A DNA stretch of 64,000 bases. It comes from Pseudomonadota bacterium (GTDB taxonomy: Bacteria; Pseudomonadota; Alphaproteobacteria; Rhizobiales; Rhizobiaceae). Numbering within the stretch: position 1 is the first letter of the stretch; every line of letters begins with the position of its first letter. The notes beneath the pieces were generated by a model. That model saw nothing but the letters and a program-made list of their open reading frames with translations, ran no database searches and was not told where the DNA came from. Location: NCBI GenBank assembly GCA_023457435.1, contig JAEWLS010000028.1:67541-131540 (forward strand), given 5' to 3'. Both the position numbers and the translations under genes were made by a program. Positions 34,771 to 43,938 of this stretch are shown here, piece after piece.

Positions 34771-35228
34771 CCGCCGACGCGGACCGTGTGGCAGACCGTC
34801 TCGCCATACGCGAGCTTAACGACGCGTTCGCCTATGGACTGGACCATGGTGCTCCCGACCTCTTCCTGTCCATCTTCACGAATGACGTGATCTACCAGAA
34901 CGGCGCCCGCAAGCTGAGCGGCAGCGGCGAGATGGAGCCGTTTTTTCGCGCCCGTGCAAAGAGCAACCGGCTGTCGCGGCACATCTACAGCGCACTGCGC
35001 ATTGCCTTCGACGGTCCGGACGCCGCCACCGGCACGTCGACCTGGGTCACCTTCGCCGGCGAGGGCACGCCGCCCATCGAGGGAACGATGCCGTTCGTCG
35101 TGTCGGACGTCCGTGACGTCTACAGGCGCGAAGCGGGGAGTTGGCGTTTCGCCGAGCGGCTGATCTCGCCGGTCTTCCAGAGTGCGACGGTACCGACGCT
35201 GGCGGCGACGATGGGCAAGACATCGTGA
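34767..35228 (+). CDS. SnoaL/NTF2-like protein
   Basis: A 153-residue protein of the NTF2-like SnoaL_4 type: RLAIRELNDAFAYGLDHGAP, then FLSIFTNDVIYQNG and TSTWVTFAGEGTPPIEGTMP. Often a small-molecule isomerase, hydratase or binding protein in aromatic degradation. Overlaps both neighbours (ATGA and GTGA). Confidence 0.85.
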   Translation: MTADADRVADRLAIRELNDAFAYGLDHGAPDLFLSIFTNDVIYQNGARKLSGSGEMEPFFRARAKSNRLSRHIYSALRIAFDGPDAATGTSTWVTFAGEGTPPIEGTMPFVVSDVRDVYRREAGSWRFAERLISPVFQSATVPTLAATMGKTS

Positions 35229-36028
35229 CCACCTCGTCGGGCCACCTCGACTTCAACCGGGGCAGTCTGGTCTACCAAGTCAACGGCTCCGGCGCGCCGA
35301 TCGCCTTTCTGCACGGCTTTGCGCTCGACATGGCAATGTGGGTGGCCCAGTTCCGGCATTTCGGCCGCAAGCACTGCGCGGTCCGCTATGACCTGCGCGG
35401 TTTCGGCCGCTCGTCACTGCCCTCGGCCACCTACGATCACTGCGACGACCTTTTCGCATTGCTCGACCGTCTCGCGCTCAAGCGCCCGCTCCTGGTGGGC
35501 CTGTCGCTCGGCGCCAACGTCGCACTGCGCTTCGCCGCCGAGCATCCCGGTCGCGTCGCGGGCATCGTGCTCGCCTCGCCCGGCCTGCCCGGCCATATCT
35601 GGAGCGAGGAGCGGCCGCCGGACGCCGCACGCGCGGTCGGCAAGGCGCGCGGCGTGGAAGCGGCGCGTACGTTCTGGGGCAGCCACGCCATCTTCGCTTC
35701 GCTGGCCACGTATCCGTCCGCCCGGGCCGAAGTCATGCGGATGCTTGCCGGCTATTCCGGCTGGCACTGGCGTGAAGACGATCTGCAGGCGCCCGCCGCG
35801 CCGATCATCGAACGACTGGAGACGATTTCCACACCCGCACTGGTCATGTCGGGCGGTCGCGACGTCGCCGGTTACCGGGACATCGCGCAGGTCCTGGCGA
35901 GCCGTCTGCCGAACGCGCGGCTTGTCCAATACCCCGACTGCGGCCATATGCTCACCATGGAGCAGCCGGACGCGGTGAATGCCGAGATCGCGGCGTTCGC
36001 GGCCCAAGTGCTGAAGCCGGTTCCCTGA
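35225..36028 (+). CDS. alpha/beta hydrolase (enol-lactonase-like)
   Basis: A 267-residue hydrolase from GTG 35225 (overlapping the SnoaL stop). Oxyanion motif IAFLHGFALDMAMW, nucleophile elbow VGLSLGANVALRF (GLSLG), acid at VMSGGRDVAGY, catalytic His at YPDCGHMLTMEQPDAVNAEI. Resembles 3-oxoadipate enol-lactonase and meta-cleavage product hydrolases. Followed by ligA after 12 bp. Confidence 0.88.
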   Translation: MTTSSGHLDFNRGSLVYQVNGSGAPIAFLHGFALDMAMWVAQFRHFGRKHCAVRYDLRGFGRSSLPSATYDHCDDLFALLDRLALKRPLLVGLSLGANVALRFAAEHPGRVAGIVLASPGLPGHIWSEERPPDAARAVGKARGVEAARTFWGSHAIFASLATYPSARAEVMRMLAGYSGWHWREDDLQAPAAPIIERLETISTPALVMSGGRDVAGYRDIAQVLASRLPNARLVQYPDCGHMLTMEQPDAVNAEIAAFAAQVLKPVP

Positions 36029-36040
36029 CGAGGTGCTGAC

Positions 36041-36418
36041 ATGAGCAATTCCGTACCGTTCAACCTCGATGAGCCGGGCACGTACATCTACACCGGCGAG
36101 ATGGCGACCCGCGGCTACAAGCTCACGCGCTTCGGCCTGAGCCTGCGCCGGCCTGAGAATCGGGAGAAATTCCTGGCGGACGAGGAAGGCTACATGCGCG
36201 CGGCGGGGCTTTCGGACGAAGAGATCCGCATGGTGCGGGCGCGGGACTGGACGGGACTGATCAAGGCCGGCGGTCACCTGCAGTCTATGCTCAAGGTGGC
36301 GGCGACAGTCGGCCAGAACCTCTGGCACATCGGCGCCCACAATGCCGGCATGGAAGTTCAGGAACTGATGAACATTACGCCGCGCAAGGTGCGCGCCGTG
36401 CCCGGCGGAAAGGACTGA
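36041..36418 (+). CDS. ligA: LigA-type small subunit of extradiol dioxygenase
   Basis: A 125-residue helical protein: PGTYIYTGEMATRGYKLTRF, RPENREKFLADEEGYMRAAG, LTLKAGGHLQSMLK-like helices and QNLWHIGAHNAGMEVQELMN. It matches the alpha subunit of protocatechuate 4,5-dioxygenase, which caps the active site of LigB. Typical length 120-140. It lies 12 bp upstream of ligB. Confidence 0.9.
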   Translation: MSNSVPFNLDEPGTYIYTGEMATRGYKLTRFGLSLRRPENREKFLADEEGYMRAAGLSDEEIRMVRARDWTGLIKAGGHLQSMLKVAATVGQNLWHIGAHNAGMEVQELMNITPRKVRAVPGGKD

Positions 36419-36430
36419 GAGGCAGAAACG

Positions 36431-37276
36431 ATGGCAAGGATCGTCGGCGGCTTCGGCATCTCCCACACGCCTTCCATGGGCATGGAGTACGACAAGGGCA
36501 TCGCGAAGGGCTTCGACCCGCGCTGGCAGAAATGGTTCGACGGCACCCGCGCCGTGAAGGCATGGCTGAAGGAGATCAGGCCCGAGCGCCTGGTCATCGT
36601 CTACAACGATCACCTCAACCATTTCGACTTCGACGCCTACCCGACGCTGGCGATCGGGGTGGCGCCCGGCTTCCGCCAGGCCGACGAGGGCTGGGGTCCT
36701 CGCCCCTTCCCCGATCTTGTGAGCGACGTCGATCTTGGGTGGCACCTGACCAACAAGCTGGTCCGTGGCGGCTATGACCTGACCGTGTGCCAGGATCTCG
36801 CCGTCGACCATGGCATCTATTCCTGGTTCCCGTATCTGTTCGACACGCCGTGGGACATTCCGGTCGTGCCGCTGGCGATCAACATGGTGCGCCACCCGAT
36901 CCCGACCAACGAGCGGCTGCACGGCCTCGGGAAGGCTCTGGGCGACGCGATACGCTCGTTCCCCGGCGACGCGCGGACTGTTGTCGTCGCCACCGGCGGC
37001 ATGTCGCATCAGATCAGTGGCGCTCGCTTCGGCATCGCCAACGAGGCGCTCGACGAATACTTCCTGTCGAAGATCAAGGACGACGTGCAGGAGCTGATCG
37101 ACATCCCCCAGGAAGAGATCATGCGCCTCGGCGGGACCGAAGCGGCGGAGCTCGGCATCTGGTTCGCGATGCGCGGCGCGCTGTCTGACGATCTCGTCGA
37201 GAAGTACCGCTACTATACCTTCCCGGCGATCACCGGCTGCGGCGTGATTGTGCTCGAGGAGAAGCAGGCGGCCTGA
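36431..37276 (+). CDS. ligB: LigB-type class III extradiol dioxygenase
   Basis: A 281-residue catalytic subunit of a non-haem Fe(II) ring-cleaving dioxygenase. The iron-ligand histidines fall exactly at His12 (GFGISHTPS) and His61 (YNDHLNHF), as in protocatechuate 4,5-dioxygenase LigB; GGMSHQ (His193) matches the catalytic base, and the acidic ligand should be one of the glutamates in GGTEAAELG (about 237-240). The substrate could be protocatechuate, gallate or a related catechol. Last gene of the FAH-SnoaL-hydrolase-LigA-LigB operon. Confidence 0.93.
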   Translation: MARIVGGFGISHTPSMGMEYDKGIAKGFDPRWQKWFDGTRAVKAWLKEIRPERLVIVYNDHLNHFDFDAYPTLAIGVAPGFRQADEGWGPRPFPDLVSDVDLGWHLTNKLVRGGYDLTVCQDLAVDHGIYSWFPYLFDTPWDIPVVPLAINMVRHPIPTNERLHGLGKALGDAIRSFPGDARTVVVATGGMSHQISGARFGIANEALDEYFLSKIKDDVQELIDIPQEEIMRLGGTEAAELGIWFAMRGALSDDLVEKYRYYTFPAITGCGVIVLEEKQAA

Positions 37277-37301
37277 CCGGCGAGGTCAAGCCGCCCCTGG
37301 C

Positions 37302-37730
37302 TCAGCTGTAAGGCGAATAGCACTGCTGCCGCGGGCCGTGATACGGCTGGAACGAGTTGTCCCAAGCGCGGTAGCTCTTGTAGCGGTTCTGGCACCAGCG
37401 CACATGCGAACCGGCCGCCGGGCGGTAGTAGCGCGGACCGTTGTAGTGGCGCGGCGCGTAATAGCGGGGAGCGTAATGCCGCGGACGATACCGCGGATAA
37501 TACGGCCCCGGGGCGGTGAAACCGATGCCGGCGCCGCCGAAGTTGAAATACACGCCCGCCCCGCCGCCGTGGTGGCGCCAGCGATGATTGATCTGCTCCG
37601 GCTGTGCCTGGGTCGTCTGAGGCACCGCCGGCTGCCCTATCCTGATCGCCTGCGCGGCTGACGCCATGTCTGCGCCCAGCACGGACAGGCTCACGCCCAA
37701 CGCTGCTGCGCATGCTGCTAGCTTGCTCAT
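37302..37730 (-). CDS. BA14K family secreted protein
   Basis: A 142-residue exported protein: signal peptide MSKLAACAAALGVSLSVLGA, a His/Arg/Tyr-rich low-complexity middle (RPRHYAPRYYAPRHYNGPRY), and the C-terminal BA14K motif (HVRWCQNRYKSYRAWDNSFQ then a PRQQCYSPY end). BA14K proteins are immunoreactive lectin-like proteins first described in Brucella. It converges on ligB. Confidence 0.9.
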   Translation of the reverse strand: MSKLAACAAALGVSLSVLGADMASAAQAIRIGQPAVPQTTQAQPEQINHRWRHHGGGAGVYFNFGGAGIGFTAPGPYYPRYRPRHYAPRYYAPRHYNGPRYYRPAAGSHVRWCQNRYKSYRAWDNSFQPYHGPRQQCYSPYS

Positions 37731-37898
37731 GATGCTGTTCCTCCTTGACTGCGCCTCCGGGTCCGCCGTCCCATCGTCCGTGAGACCAGTACTTAACCAT
37801 GTGACCAACCAACTGAACGTGGGATGAATGCGGACGGTTCCGTCGCCTGCCTCGGGCGACGGTTGTCATTTGCCTGAAGCCGGGGCATTGCTGCCGTC

Positions 37899-39011
37899 AT
37901 GTCCGTGCGGATCGCCACCTTCAACGCCGAGAACCTGATGAGCAGGTTCGATTTTTCCGGCTTCCGCAACGAATTGCTGCAGGACCGCTCGCTGGCGCTG
38001 TACGAAATCAAGGACGAAGCCGAATACCGTCTCTTGGAGCGCGCCAGGGCCATCGCGCTTACCGACGATACCCGACAGCTTTCCGCCCTGGCGATTGCCG
38101 CGACCCGCGCCGATATCATCTGCCTGCAGGAGGTGGACTCCCTCGAAGCGCTGAAGGCCTTCGAGTACGGCTACTTGTTCAAGATGATCGGTGCCGGCTA
38201 CCGCGAAAAATACATCTCCACCGGCAACGACAGCCGCGGCATCGATGTCGCGATCATGGCTCGGCCGACCACCGCCACCGGCGAATCCATCGAATTCGTG
38301 CGCATGACCAGCCATGCGCATCTGACCTTCGCTGACCTGGACCTCGCAAGCCCGGAGCTCGAGGCCAGCGGCAACCAGGCGCATGAACGCATCTTCCGCC
38401 GCGACTGCCTCGAAGTCGATTTCCGGATCGGCGGCAAGCCGCTGACCGTCTACTGCGTCCACCTCAAGTCGATGGGGTCGCCGCGCAACGGACTCGACGG
38501 CCGCCAGGCGACGATGCCGTTGCGCATGGCGGAGGCGCGCGCGGTTCGCAAGATCATCGAGGCACGCTTCGGCGTCGACCACGCCGCCAGGAAAGCCTGG
38601 GTCGTGTGCGGCGACTTCAACGACTACCAGGAACGCATCGTCATTGAAGGCGACATGTTCTCGGGGCATCGCTTCACTCCGGTCCCGGAGGCCGTGTCGG
38701 CCCTCGATGTGATGCTTGGCGGCGGCTTCAGCGACAATCCGGTCAAGCGACTGCCGGAGATGGAGCGCTGGACGCTCTATCACACGCGTGGTCCGCAGGA
38801 GCGGCACCTGTGCCAACTCGACTACGTCCTGCTGTCTCGACATCTCGCCCAGACCAACGGCAAGGCCCTGCCTGAGATCGTTCGCGGCGGACAGCCCTAT
38901 CGGACGCCTTTCCCGCCCGGCCAGGAGATCGACCGATATCCGCGTGTGGGCTGGGATCGCCCCAAGGCTTCCGACCACTGCCCGGTCGCGATCACGCTCG
39001 ATCTGATCTGA
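37899..39011 (+). CDS. endonuclease/exonuclease/phosphatase family protein
   Basis: A 370-residue EEP-fold enzyme: VRIATFNAENLMSRFDFSGF, DIICLQEVDSLEALKAF (catalytic Glu), LTVYCVHLKSMGSP, WVVCGDFNDYQERIVI (GDFN), and the final SDHCPVAITLDL (SDH). Metal-dependent phosphodiesterase, substrate unknown. No obvious signal peptide. Its TGA overlaps the antiporter ATG by one base. Confidence 0.9.
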   Translation: MSVRIATFNAENLMSRFDFSGFRNELLQDRSLALYEIKDEAEYRLLERARAIALTDDTRQLSALAIAATRADIICLQEVDSLEALKAFEYGYLFKMIGAGYREKYISTGNDSRGIDVAIMARPTTATGESIEFVRMTSHAHLTFADLDLASPELEASGNQAHERIFRRDCLEVDFRIGGKPLTVYCVHLKSMGSPRNGLDGRQATMPLRMAEARAVRKIIEARFGVDHAARKAWVVCGDFNDYQERIVIEGDMFSGHRFTPVPEAVSALDVMLGGGFSDNPVKRLPEMERWTLYHTRGPQERHLCQLDYVLLSRHLAQTNGKALPEIVRGGQPYRTPFPPGQEIDRYPRVGWDRPKASDHCPVAITLDLI

Positions 39012-40276
39012 TGCTGTCCCTGTTCGAACTCGCCACCCTCCTGCTCACGCTGTCCGCGCTGTTCGGATGGTTGAACCTCCGCTTTCTGCGGCTGCCGCAC
39101 ACGATCGGGTTGTTGACCGTCGGTCTGGGTTCCTCCTTGGTGCTGCTGCTCCTGCACCGGATCTCGCCCGATCTCGGCATTACCACGAGCCTGCAGTCAG
39201 CCATCCGTCAGATCGACTTCTACGAGACGATCATGAACGGCATGCTGGCGTTCCTCCTCTTCGCCGGCGCGCTGCACGTCGACTTCGCCAAGATGGCAGA
39301 CCAGAAATGGACCATCGGCTTCATGGCCACCCTCGGCGTGCTCGTATCGACCGCGGTCATCGGCCTCGCGATCTACTACGTCTCGCCAATGGTTGGCGCA
39401 CCGGTCCCGCTGTCATGGGCCCTGGTCTTCGGCGCGCTGATCTCCCCTACCGATCCGGTCGCGGTGCTGTCCCTGCTGAAGACGGTGAACGTACCCGAGA
39501 CGCTTAAGGTACGCATCGCCGGGGAATCTCTCTTCAACGACGGAGTCGCTGTCGTTGCCTTCGCCGTCCTTGTCGGGATCGCCGCTGGTTCTTCGAGCGA
39601 AGCCACCGACATCACCGTTTGGCACGTCGCGGAACTCTTCCTCTACGAGGGGGTCGGTGGCGTGCTGTTCGGTCTTGTCATGGGCTTCGCTGCTTACCAA
39701 GCGATGTCGGCGATCGACGATCATGTCGTCGAGATCCTGTTGTCGGTGGCGCTTTGCGCGCTGACCTACGCGCTCAGTCTTCGTCTCCACATATCCGGCC
39801 CGATCGCGGTGGTTGTCGCCGGCATCCTGATTGGAAACCGGGGTACGTCGCGCGCCATGAGCGACTCGGTCAGGGACTACATGTTCTCGTTCTGGGAGGT
39901 GGTCGACGAGATGCTCAACTCGGTTCTCTTTCTGCTCATCGGTCTGGAGGTCCTCGTACTGTCTTTCGACCTCGCACATGCCTGGCTCATGGTCGCCGCA
40001 ATCCCGCTTGTCCTCGGTGGGCGCTTTGTCTCGGTTGCCAGCCCCCTCTTGCTTCGGCCGCTGCGCAAGGCCTTCGGTCCGGGCTCGCTCTCCGTCATGA
40101 CCTGGGGCGGTCTGCGCGGTGGTGTGTCCGTCGCGCTGGCGCTTTCGCTGCCGGACACGGAATTCAAGGACGAGCTTCTGGCTGCGACCTATGCGGTGGT
40201 GGTCTTCACCATCGTCGTCCAGGGGCTAACCGTTCGCCGCGTCATCGAGCGCGCCATCGATCCCAGGCTGATCTGA
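39011..40276 (+). CDS. CPA1 family cation/proton antiporter
   Basis: A 421-residue protein with about 12-13 hydrophobic segments. The ion-binding motif GALISPTDPVAVLSLLK (TDP) and the following AGESLFNDGVAVVAFAV (ND) are those of NhaP/NHE-type Na+/H+ antiporters; TWGGLRGGVSVALALSLPD is the conserved late loop. It has no long cytosolic tail. Coupled to the EEP gene. Confidence 0.92.
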   Translation: MLSLFELATLLLTLSALFGWLNLRFLRLPHTIGLLTVGLGSSLVLLLLHRISPDLGITTSLQSAIRQIDFYETIMNGMLAFLLFAGALHVDFAKMADQKWTIGFMATLGVLVSTAVIGLAIYYVSPMVGAPVPLSWALVFGALISPTDPVAVLSLLKTVNVPETLKVRIAGESLFNDGVAVVAFAVLVGIAAGSSSEATDITVWHVAELFLYEGVGGVLFGLVMGFAAYQAMSAIDDHVVEILLSVALCALTYALSLRLHISGPIAVVVAGILIGNRGTSRAMSDSVRDYMFSFWEVVDEMLNSVLFLLIGLEVLVLSFDLAHAWLMVAAIPLVLGGRFVSVASPLLLRPLRKAFGPGSLSVMTWGGLRGGVSVALALSLPDTEFKDELLAATYAVVVFTIVVQGLTVRRVIERAIDPRLI

Positions 40277-40277
40277 C

Positions 40278-41006
40278 ATGGGTGCATTCGACCTGCCGCG
40301 CGACCGTGTCTTCGAAATAGCGGAGGCGGATTTTCGCGTCGAGGCGAGTGCGCATCCGTTCGAGCGAGACAATCTCGGCGCAGCCGCAGCGCATTGGCGC
40401 ACCGAGCATGCCGCGAACCCCGCACTGTTCGACGGGCGCATCATGCTCTTCTCGTCCCTGCGGTTTGACGGCAGGGTGTTGCGCGGCGCGTGCCACGAGG
40501 TTGCCTACTCCACTTTCCTGTATTGGCGGGGCGTGCCGGAGGCGGCGGGCGCCGAGCACTGCTTCGGCCACGCGATCCCGGTCTCGTCTGACGGCCGGCT
40601 TATCGCCATCAAGATGGGACCGCGTACCGCCGGCGCCGGGAAGGTCTATTTCGCCGCTGGCTCCTTCGAGCCGGTCGACGTCGTCAACGGCAGGTTGGAT
40701 ATCGTTGGCAACATGGCTCGCGAGGTCGGCGAGGAGACGGGGCTCGATCTCGCGGCGGCGCGGCAGGAGGCCCGCTGGCATGCATGGTCGCGCGACGGAC
40801 GGACGGTCATCTTCAAGAGGTTCGTGTTGGCACTCACCGCGGAGGAGATCGTCGCGGCTATCGACGCCCACGTGGCCGCGGAGAGCGACCCTGAAATCGT
40901 CGGCGCAGTGGTGATCCGGGACGCAGAAGACCTGCCCGCTGCGCTCGCGCCGCAAATGCCGCCGCTCATCGCGTGGCACTTCGCCAACCCGGAGTTCGCA
41001 CTTTGA
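40278..41006 (+). CDS. NUDIX hydrolase
   Basis: A 242-residue protein with a Nudix box in the middle: GSFEPVDVVNGRLDIVGNMA followed by REVGEETGL (RExxEExGL). The long N-terminal part has no recognised domain. Start 1 bp after the antiporter stop. Substrate unknown. Confidence 0.82.
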   Translation: MGAFDLPRDRVFEIAEADFRVEASAHPFERDNLGAAAAHWRTEHAANPALFDGRIMLFSSLRFDGRVLRGACHEVAYSTFLYWRGVPEAAGAEHCFGHAIPVSSDGRLIAIKMGPRTAGAGKVYFAAGSFEPVDVVNGRLDIVGNMAREVGEETGLDLAAARQEARWHAWSRDGRTVIFKRFVLALTAEEIVAAIDAHVAAESDPEIVGAVVIRDAEDLPAALAPQMPPLIAWHFANPEFAL

Positions 41007-41827
41007 CGCCAGTCGCTATAGCAGTGGCCCCGAATGGCGGGCGTCGCACGAAGGCCGATCACCCAGCGCTGCCGCTCGGGCCTGCCGAACTCGCACGGTG
41101 CGCGGCCGAATGCGCAGAGGCCGGTGCGGCCATGATCCACGTCCATGTACGCAAGCCGGACGGCACGCACCTGCTCGACGCCGCCGCCTACCGCTCGGTG
41201 ATCGAAGCGATCCGGAACGAGACGGGCGGCCGAATCCTTGTGCAGATCACCAGCGAGGCACTAGGCATCTATACGCCGGCGGAGCAGATCGCCGTCGTCA
41301 AGGCCGCCAAGCCGCGGGCTGCTTCGCTCGCCCTTCGCGAAATCGCACCGGACGCGGAAGCCGAGCCGGGCTTCCTTGCGCTGCTCGATTGGATGTCGCG
41401 GGAAAGGGTCGCGCCCCAGATCATCCTCTATGCGCCGGAGGAAGCTGTGCGCCTCGCTGCGATGCGCGATGGCGGCAAGCTGCCCTTCGCCGACATACCG
41501 GTCCTTTACGTGCTCGGCCGCTACACACCCGGGCAGAAATCCGAACCCGCCGACCTTCTGCCCTTCCTCGGCGAGAGCATGCCGCGTTTCGCGCATTGGA
41601 GCGTCTGCGCCTTCGGCGCGCGTGAAGCTGCCTGCGTCGCCACAGCCGCGATGCTTGGCGGTCATGTCCGCGTCGGCTTCGAGAACAATCTGATGCTGCC
41701 CGACGGGACGCGGGCGCCGGACAACGCTGCGTTGGTCGCAGCCGCCGCCACGCTCGTTCGGGGCGCGGGGCTCGAGCTTGCCACCGCCGCGGAGCTCGAC
41801 CGGACGTGGAGCTGGCCTCAGCCCTAG
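41003..41827 (+). CDS. beta-keto acid cleavage enzyme (BKACE, DUF849)
   Basis: A 274-residue TIM-barrel protein beginning LTPVAIAVAPNGGRRTKADH. AGAAMIHVHVRKPDGTHLLD carries the HxH zinc motif; VLGRYTPGQKSEPADLLPF and GHVRVGFENNLMLPDG are also family features. BKACE enzymes condense acetyl-CoA with a beta-keto acid and cleave it. TTG at 41003 is preferred (GGAG 8 bases upstream, 4 bp overlap with the NUDIX stop); GTG at 40973 would add 10 residues of overlap. Confidence 0.87.
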   Translation: MTPVAIAVAPNGGRRTKADHPALPLGPAELARCAAECAEAGAAMIHVHVRKPDGTHLLDAAAYRSVIEAIRNETGGRILVQITSEALGIYTPAEQIAVVKAAKPRAASLALREIAPDAEAEPGFLALLDWMSRERVAPQIILYAPEEAVRLAAMRDGGKLPFADIPVLYVLGRYTPGQKSEPADLLPFLGESMPRFAHWSVCAFGAREAACVATAAMLGGHVRVGFENNLMLPDGTRAPDNAALVAAAATLVRGAGLELATAAELDRTWSWPQP

Positions 41828-42096
41828 ATGAAGGCGACGCCTACCTCGGACGGTTTGCGCCAGCGTAGCTGTACCTTGCGCCAGCGCGTTTCGCGGCCGA
41901 TCCGCATCTCGAACACGGCAGGCAGATCGGCCGGGTTCTCGACGCGCAGCCTGGCGCCGCCGTCGGAAAGGTCGAGGACGACACATTCGCCGGCGAACCC
42001 GCGCTCAAGACGCACGGCGGCCTTTTGTCCCGAACGGTCGCGGCCGGGACCACGGCGCTCGTTGAACATGCGCTTCGATGGGCGCGACCCAAACAC
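41824..42096 (-). CDS. PilZ-domain protein
   Basis: A 90-residue protein that is essentially one PilZ domain, starting at GTG 42096 with GGAG upstream. The c-di-GMP motif is partly present: an Arg-rich N terminus (ERRGPGRDR) and DLSDGGARLRVE (D/NxSxxG). Likely a stand-alone c-di-GMP receptor; two diguanylate cyclases are in the window. Its stop overlaps that of the convergent BKACE gene. Confidence 0.8.
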   Translation of the reverse strand: MFGSRPSKRMFNERRGPGRDRSGQKAAVRLERGFAGECVVLDLSDGGARLRVENPADLPAVFEMRIGRETRWRKVQLRWRKPSEVGVAFI

Positions 42097-42153
42097 GACT
42101 GCATACTCCGCTATGACGCCAGAGTCTGCCGCACAACAGGTTGCTAAAACGTT

Positions 42154-42177
42154 GAAGGGCGGCCAAGGCCGCCCTTC
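42154..42177 (-). terminator. intrinsic terminator downstream of ilvC
   Basis: An 11 bp perfect stem GAAGGGCGGCC/GGCCGCCCTTC with a 2-base loop, followed on the minus strand by AACGTTTT. It lies 27 bp after the ilvC stop. Confidence 0.85.
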
Positions 42178-42204
42178 GCTCGCTTTTGAAGAAGGCGCTG
42201 GCGT

Positions 42205-43224
42205 CTAGTTGCGCGCCCGGTCGACCAGCTTGTTCTTGGCGATCCACGGCATCATGCCGCGCAGCTTCTCGCCGACTTCCTCGATCTGGTGGCTGTCGTT
42301 CATGCGGCGGATGCCCTTGAAGCGCGACATGCCCGCCCGGTACTCCTGCATCCACTCCGAGGTGAACTTGCCGGTCTGGATGTCCGTCAAGACGCGCTTC
42401 ATCTCGGCCTTGGTCTCGGCGGTGATGATGCGCGGGCCCGACACGTACTCGCCCCACTCGGCGGTATTGGAGATCGAGTAGTTCATGTTGGCGATGCCGC
42501 CTTCGTAGATCAGGTCGACGATCAATTTTACCTCGTGCAGGCACTCGAAGTAGGCCATTTCGGGAGCGTAGCCGCCCTCGACCAGGGTCTCGAAGCCGGC
42601 TCGGATGAGCTCGACCAGGCCGCCGCACAACACGACCTGCTCGCCGAACAGATCGGTCTCGCACTCTTCCTTGAAGTTGGTCTCGATGATGCCCGAGCGG
42701 CCGCCGCCGACGCCACAGGCGTAGGAAAGGCCAAGGTCGTGGGCGTTGCCGGAAGCGTCGTGATGGACGGCGATCAGGCACGGCACGCCGCCGCCCTTCT
42801 GGTACTCGCCGCGCACGGTGTGGCCCGGGCCCTTCGGGGCGACCATCAGAACGTCGACAGTCTTCTTGGGTTCGATCAGGCCGAAGTGGACGTTGAGGCC
42901 GTGCGCGAACGCGATCGCCGCGCCGTCGCCGATATTCGGCGCGATGTCGTTCTTGTAGATGTCGGCCTGCAGCTCGTCCGGCGTCGCCATCATCATCAGG
43001 TCGGCCCACTTCGCGGCCTCGGCAACGGTCATCACCTTCAGCCCGTCGGCTTCGACTTTCTTGGCGGTCTCGGACCCTGCCTTGAGACCGATGGCGATAT
43101 CCTTGACGCCGGAGTCCTTCAGGTTGAGCGCATGTGCCCGCCCCTGGCTACCATAGCCGATGATGGCGACCTTCTTGCCCTTGATAAGGTTTAGATCGGC
43201 ATCGCGATCGTAGTAGACACGCAT
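42205..43224 (-). CDS. ilvC: ketol-acid reductoisomerase
   Basis: A 339-residue class I KARI: MRVYYDRDADLNLIKGKKVA, IIGYGSQGRAHALNLKDSG (NADPH-binding GxGxxG), metal-site region ETDLFGEQVVLCGGLVELIR, and EYVSGPRIITAETKAEMKRV near the C terminus. Converts acetolactate or acetohydroxybutyrate to the dihydroxy acids of valine/isoleucine synthesis. The start at 43224 gives the canonical N terminus. A TetR gene lies 13 bp upstream on the same strand. Confidence 0.98.
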   Translation of the reverse strand: MRVYYDRDADLNLIKGKKVAIIGYGSQGRAHALNLKDSGVKDIAIGLKAGSETAKKVEADGLKVMTVAEAAKWADLMMMATPDELQADIYKNDIAPNIGDGAAIAFAHGLNVHFGLIEPKKTVDVLMVAPKGPGHTVRGEYQKGGGVPCLIAVHHDASGNAHDLGLSYACGVGGGRSGIIETNFKEECETDLFGEQVVLCGGLVELIRAGFETLVEGGYAPEMAYFECLHEVKLIVDLIYEGGIANMNYSISNTAEWGEYVSGPRIITAETKAEMKRVLTDIQTGKFTSEWMQEYRAGMSRFKGIRRMNDSHQIEEVGEKLRGMMPWIAKNKLVDRARN

Positions 43225-43237
43225 TGGTTTCCCTTCC

Positions 43238-43879
43238 CTAGGTTGAACGCGTTGTGGGTTTGCCCGCGCCGTAGAGCGCGAAGAACTGTCTTGCGGCGCG
43301 TGCCGCGTCACGCCCGATTTCGGCCTCGCCGAGGTCCAGCCGGTCGCCGAGAAGCAGGCGAAGCTGTACGTCGCGGCCGACGAGCCCGAAGAAGGTGCGG
43401 AACGCCTCCTCCACATCCTCGAAGGCTATCAGCCCGGCGTCGCGGCCAGCCTCAAGCAGCGGCTTCAGCCGTTCGCCGATGGCGAACCTGCCATTGGCGA
43501 GCACGATGCGGCCGAGATGGTCGCTGCCGCCCTGCGCTATAGCGACCCGGTTCAGCGCGATCGACGTGTCGGAAGAGATGACGCGAAGCCAGTTCGCGCC
43601 GAAAGCTTCCAGGCTTTCGCGCAGCGCATTCGCGTCGATGCGGGTGCGGTCGTAGTTGCCGGCGCGAACCTTCGACGCCTGCCAGCGCACCGTGGCGGTC
43701 AGCAGGCCGTCGCGGTCGCCGAACCACTTGTACAGCGTCTCCTTGGAGCACGATGCGCGACGCGCCACGGCCGACATGGTGACATCGACGCCTTCGACGA
43801 GCAGCGACAGCACGGCGTCGAGCACGGCCTGCTGCCGCTCTGTCGGTTCCTGCGATGCAATGGTGGAGTGATGGCTCAC
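43238..43879 (-). CDS. TetR-family regulator
   Basis: A 213-residue repressor. The HTH region is VDVTMSAVARRASCSKETLY followed by KWFGDRDGLL, which is TetR_N; the C-terminal helical domain resembles the AefR-like group. It sits between the FAD monooxygenase (59 bp upstream) and ilvC (13 bp downstream), all on one strand. It may control the ABC-F/monooxygenase unit, ilvC, or itself. Confidence 0.88.
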   Translation of the reverse strand: MSHHSTIASQEPTERQQAVLDAVLSLLVEGVDVTMSAVARRASCSKETLYKWFGDRDGLLTATVRWQASKVRAGNYDRTRIDANALRESLEAFGANWLRVISSDTSIALNRVAIAQGGSDHLGRIVLANGRFAIGERLKPLLEAGRDAGLIAFEDVEEAFRTFFGLVGRDVQLRLLLGDRLDLGEAEIGRDAARAARQFFALYGAGKPTTRST

Positions 43880-43938
43880 GCGCCGTACCGTACGTTACGG
43901 TTCGGCGATTTATCGACTCGTCTCCTCGGGCGCAAGCG

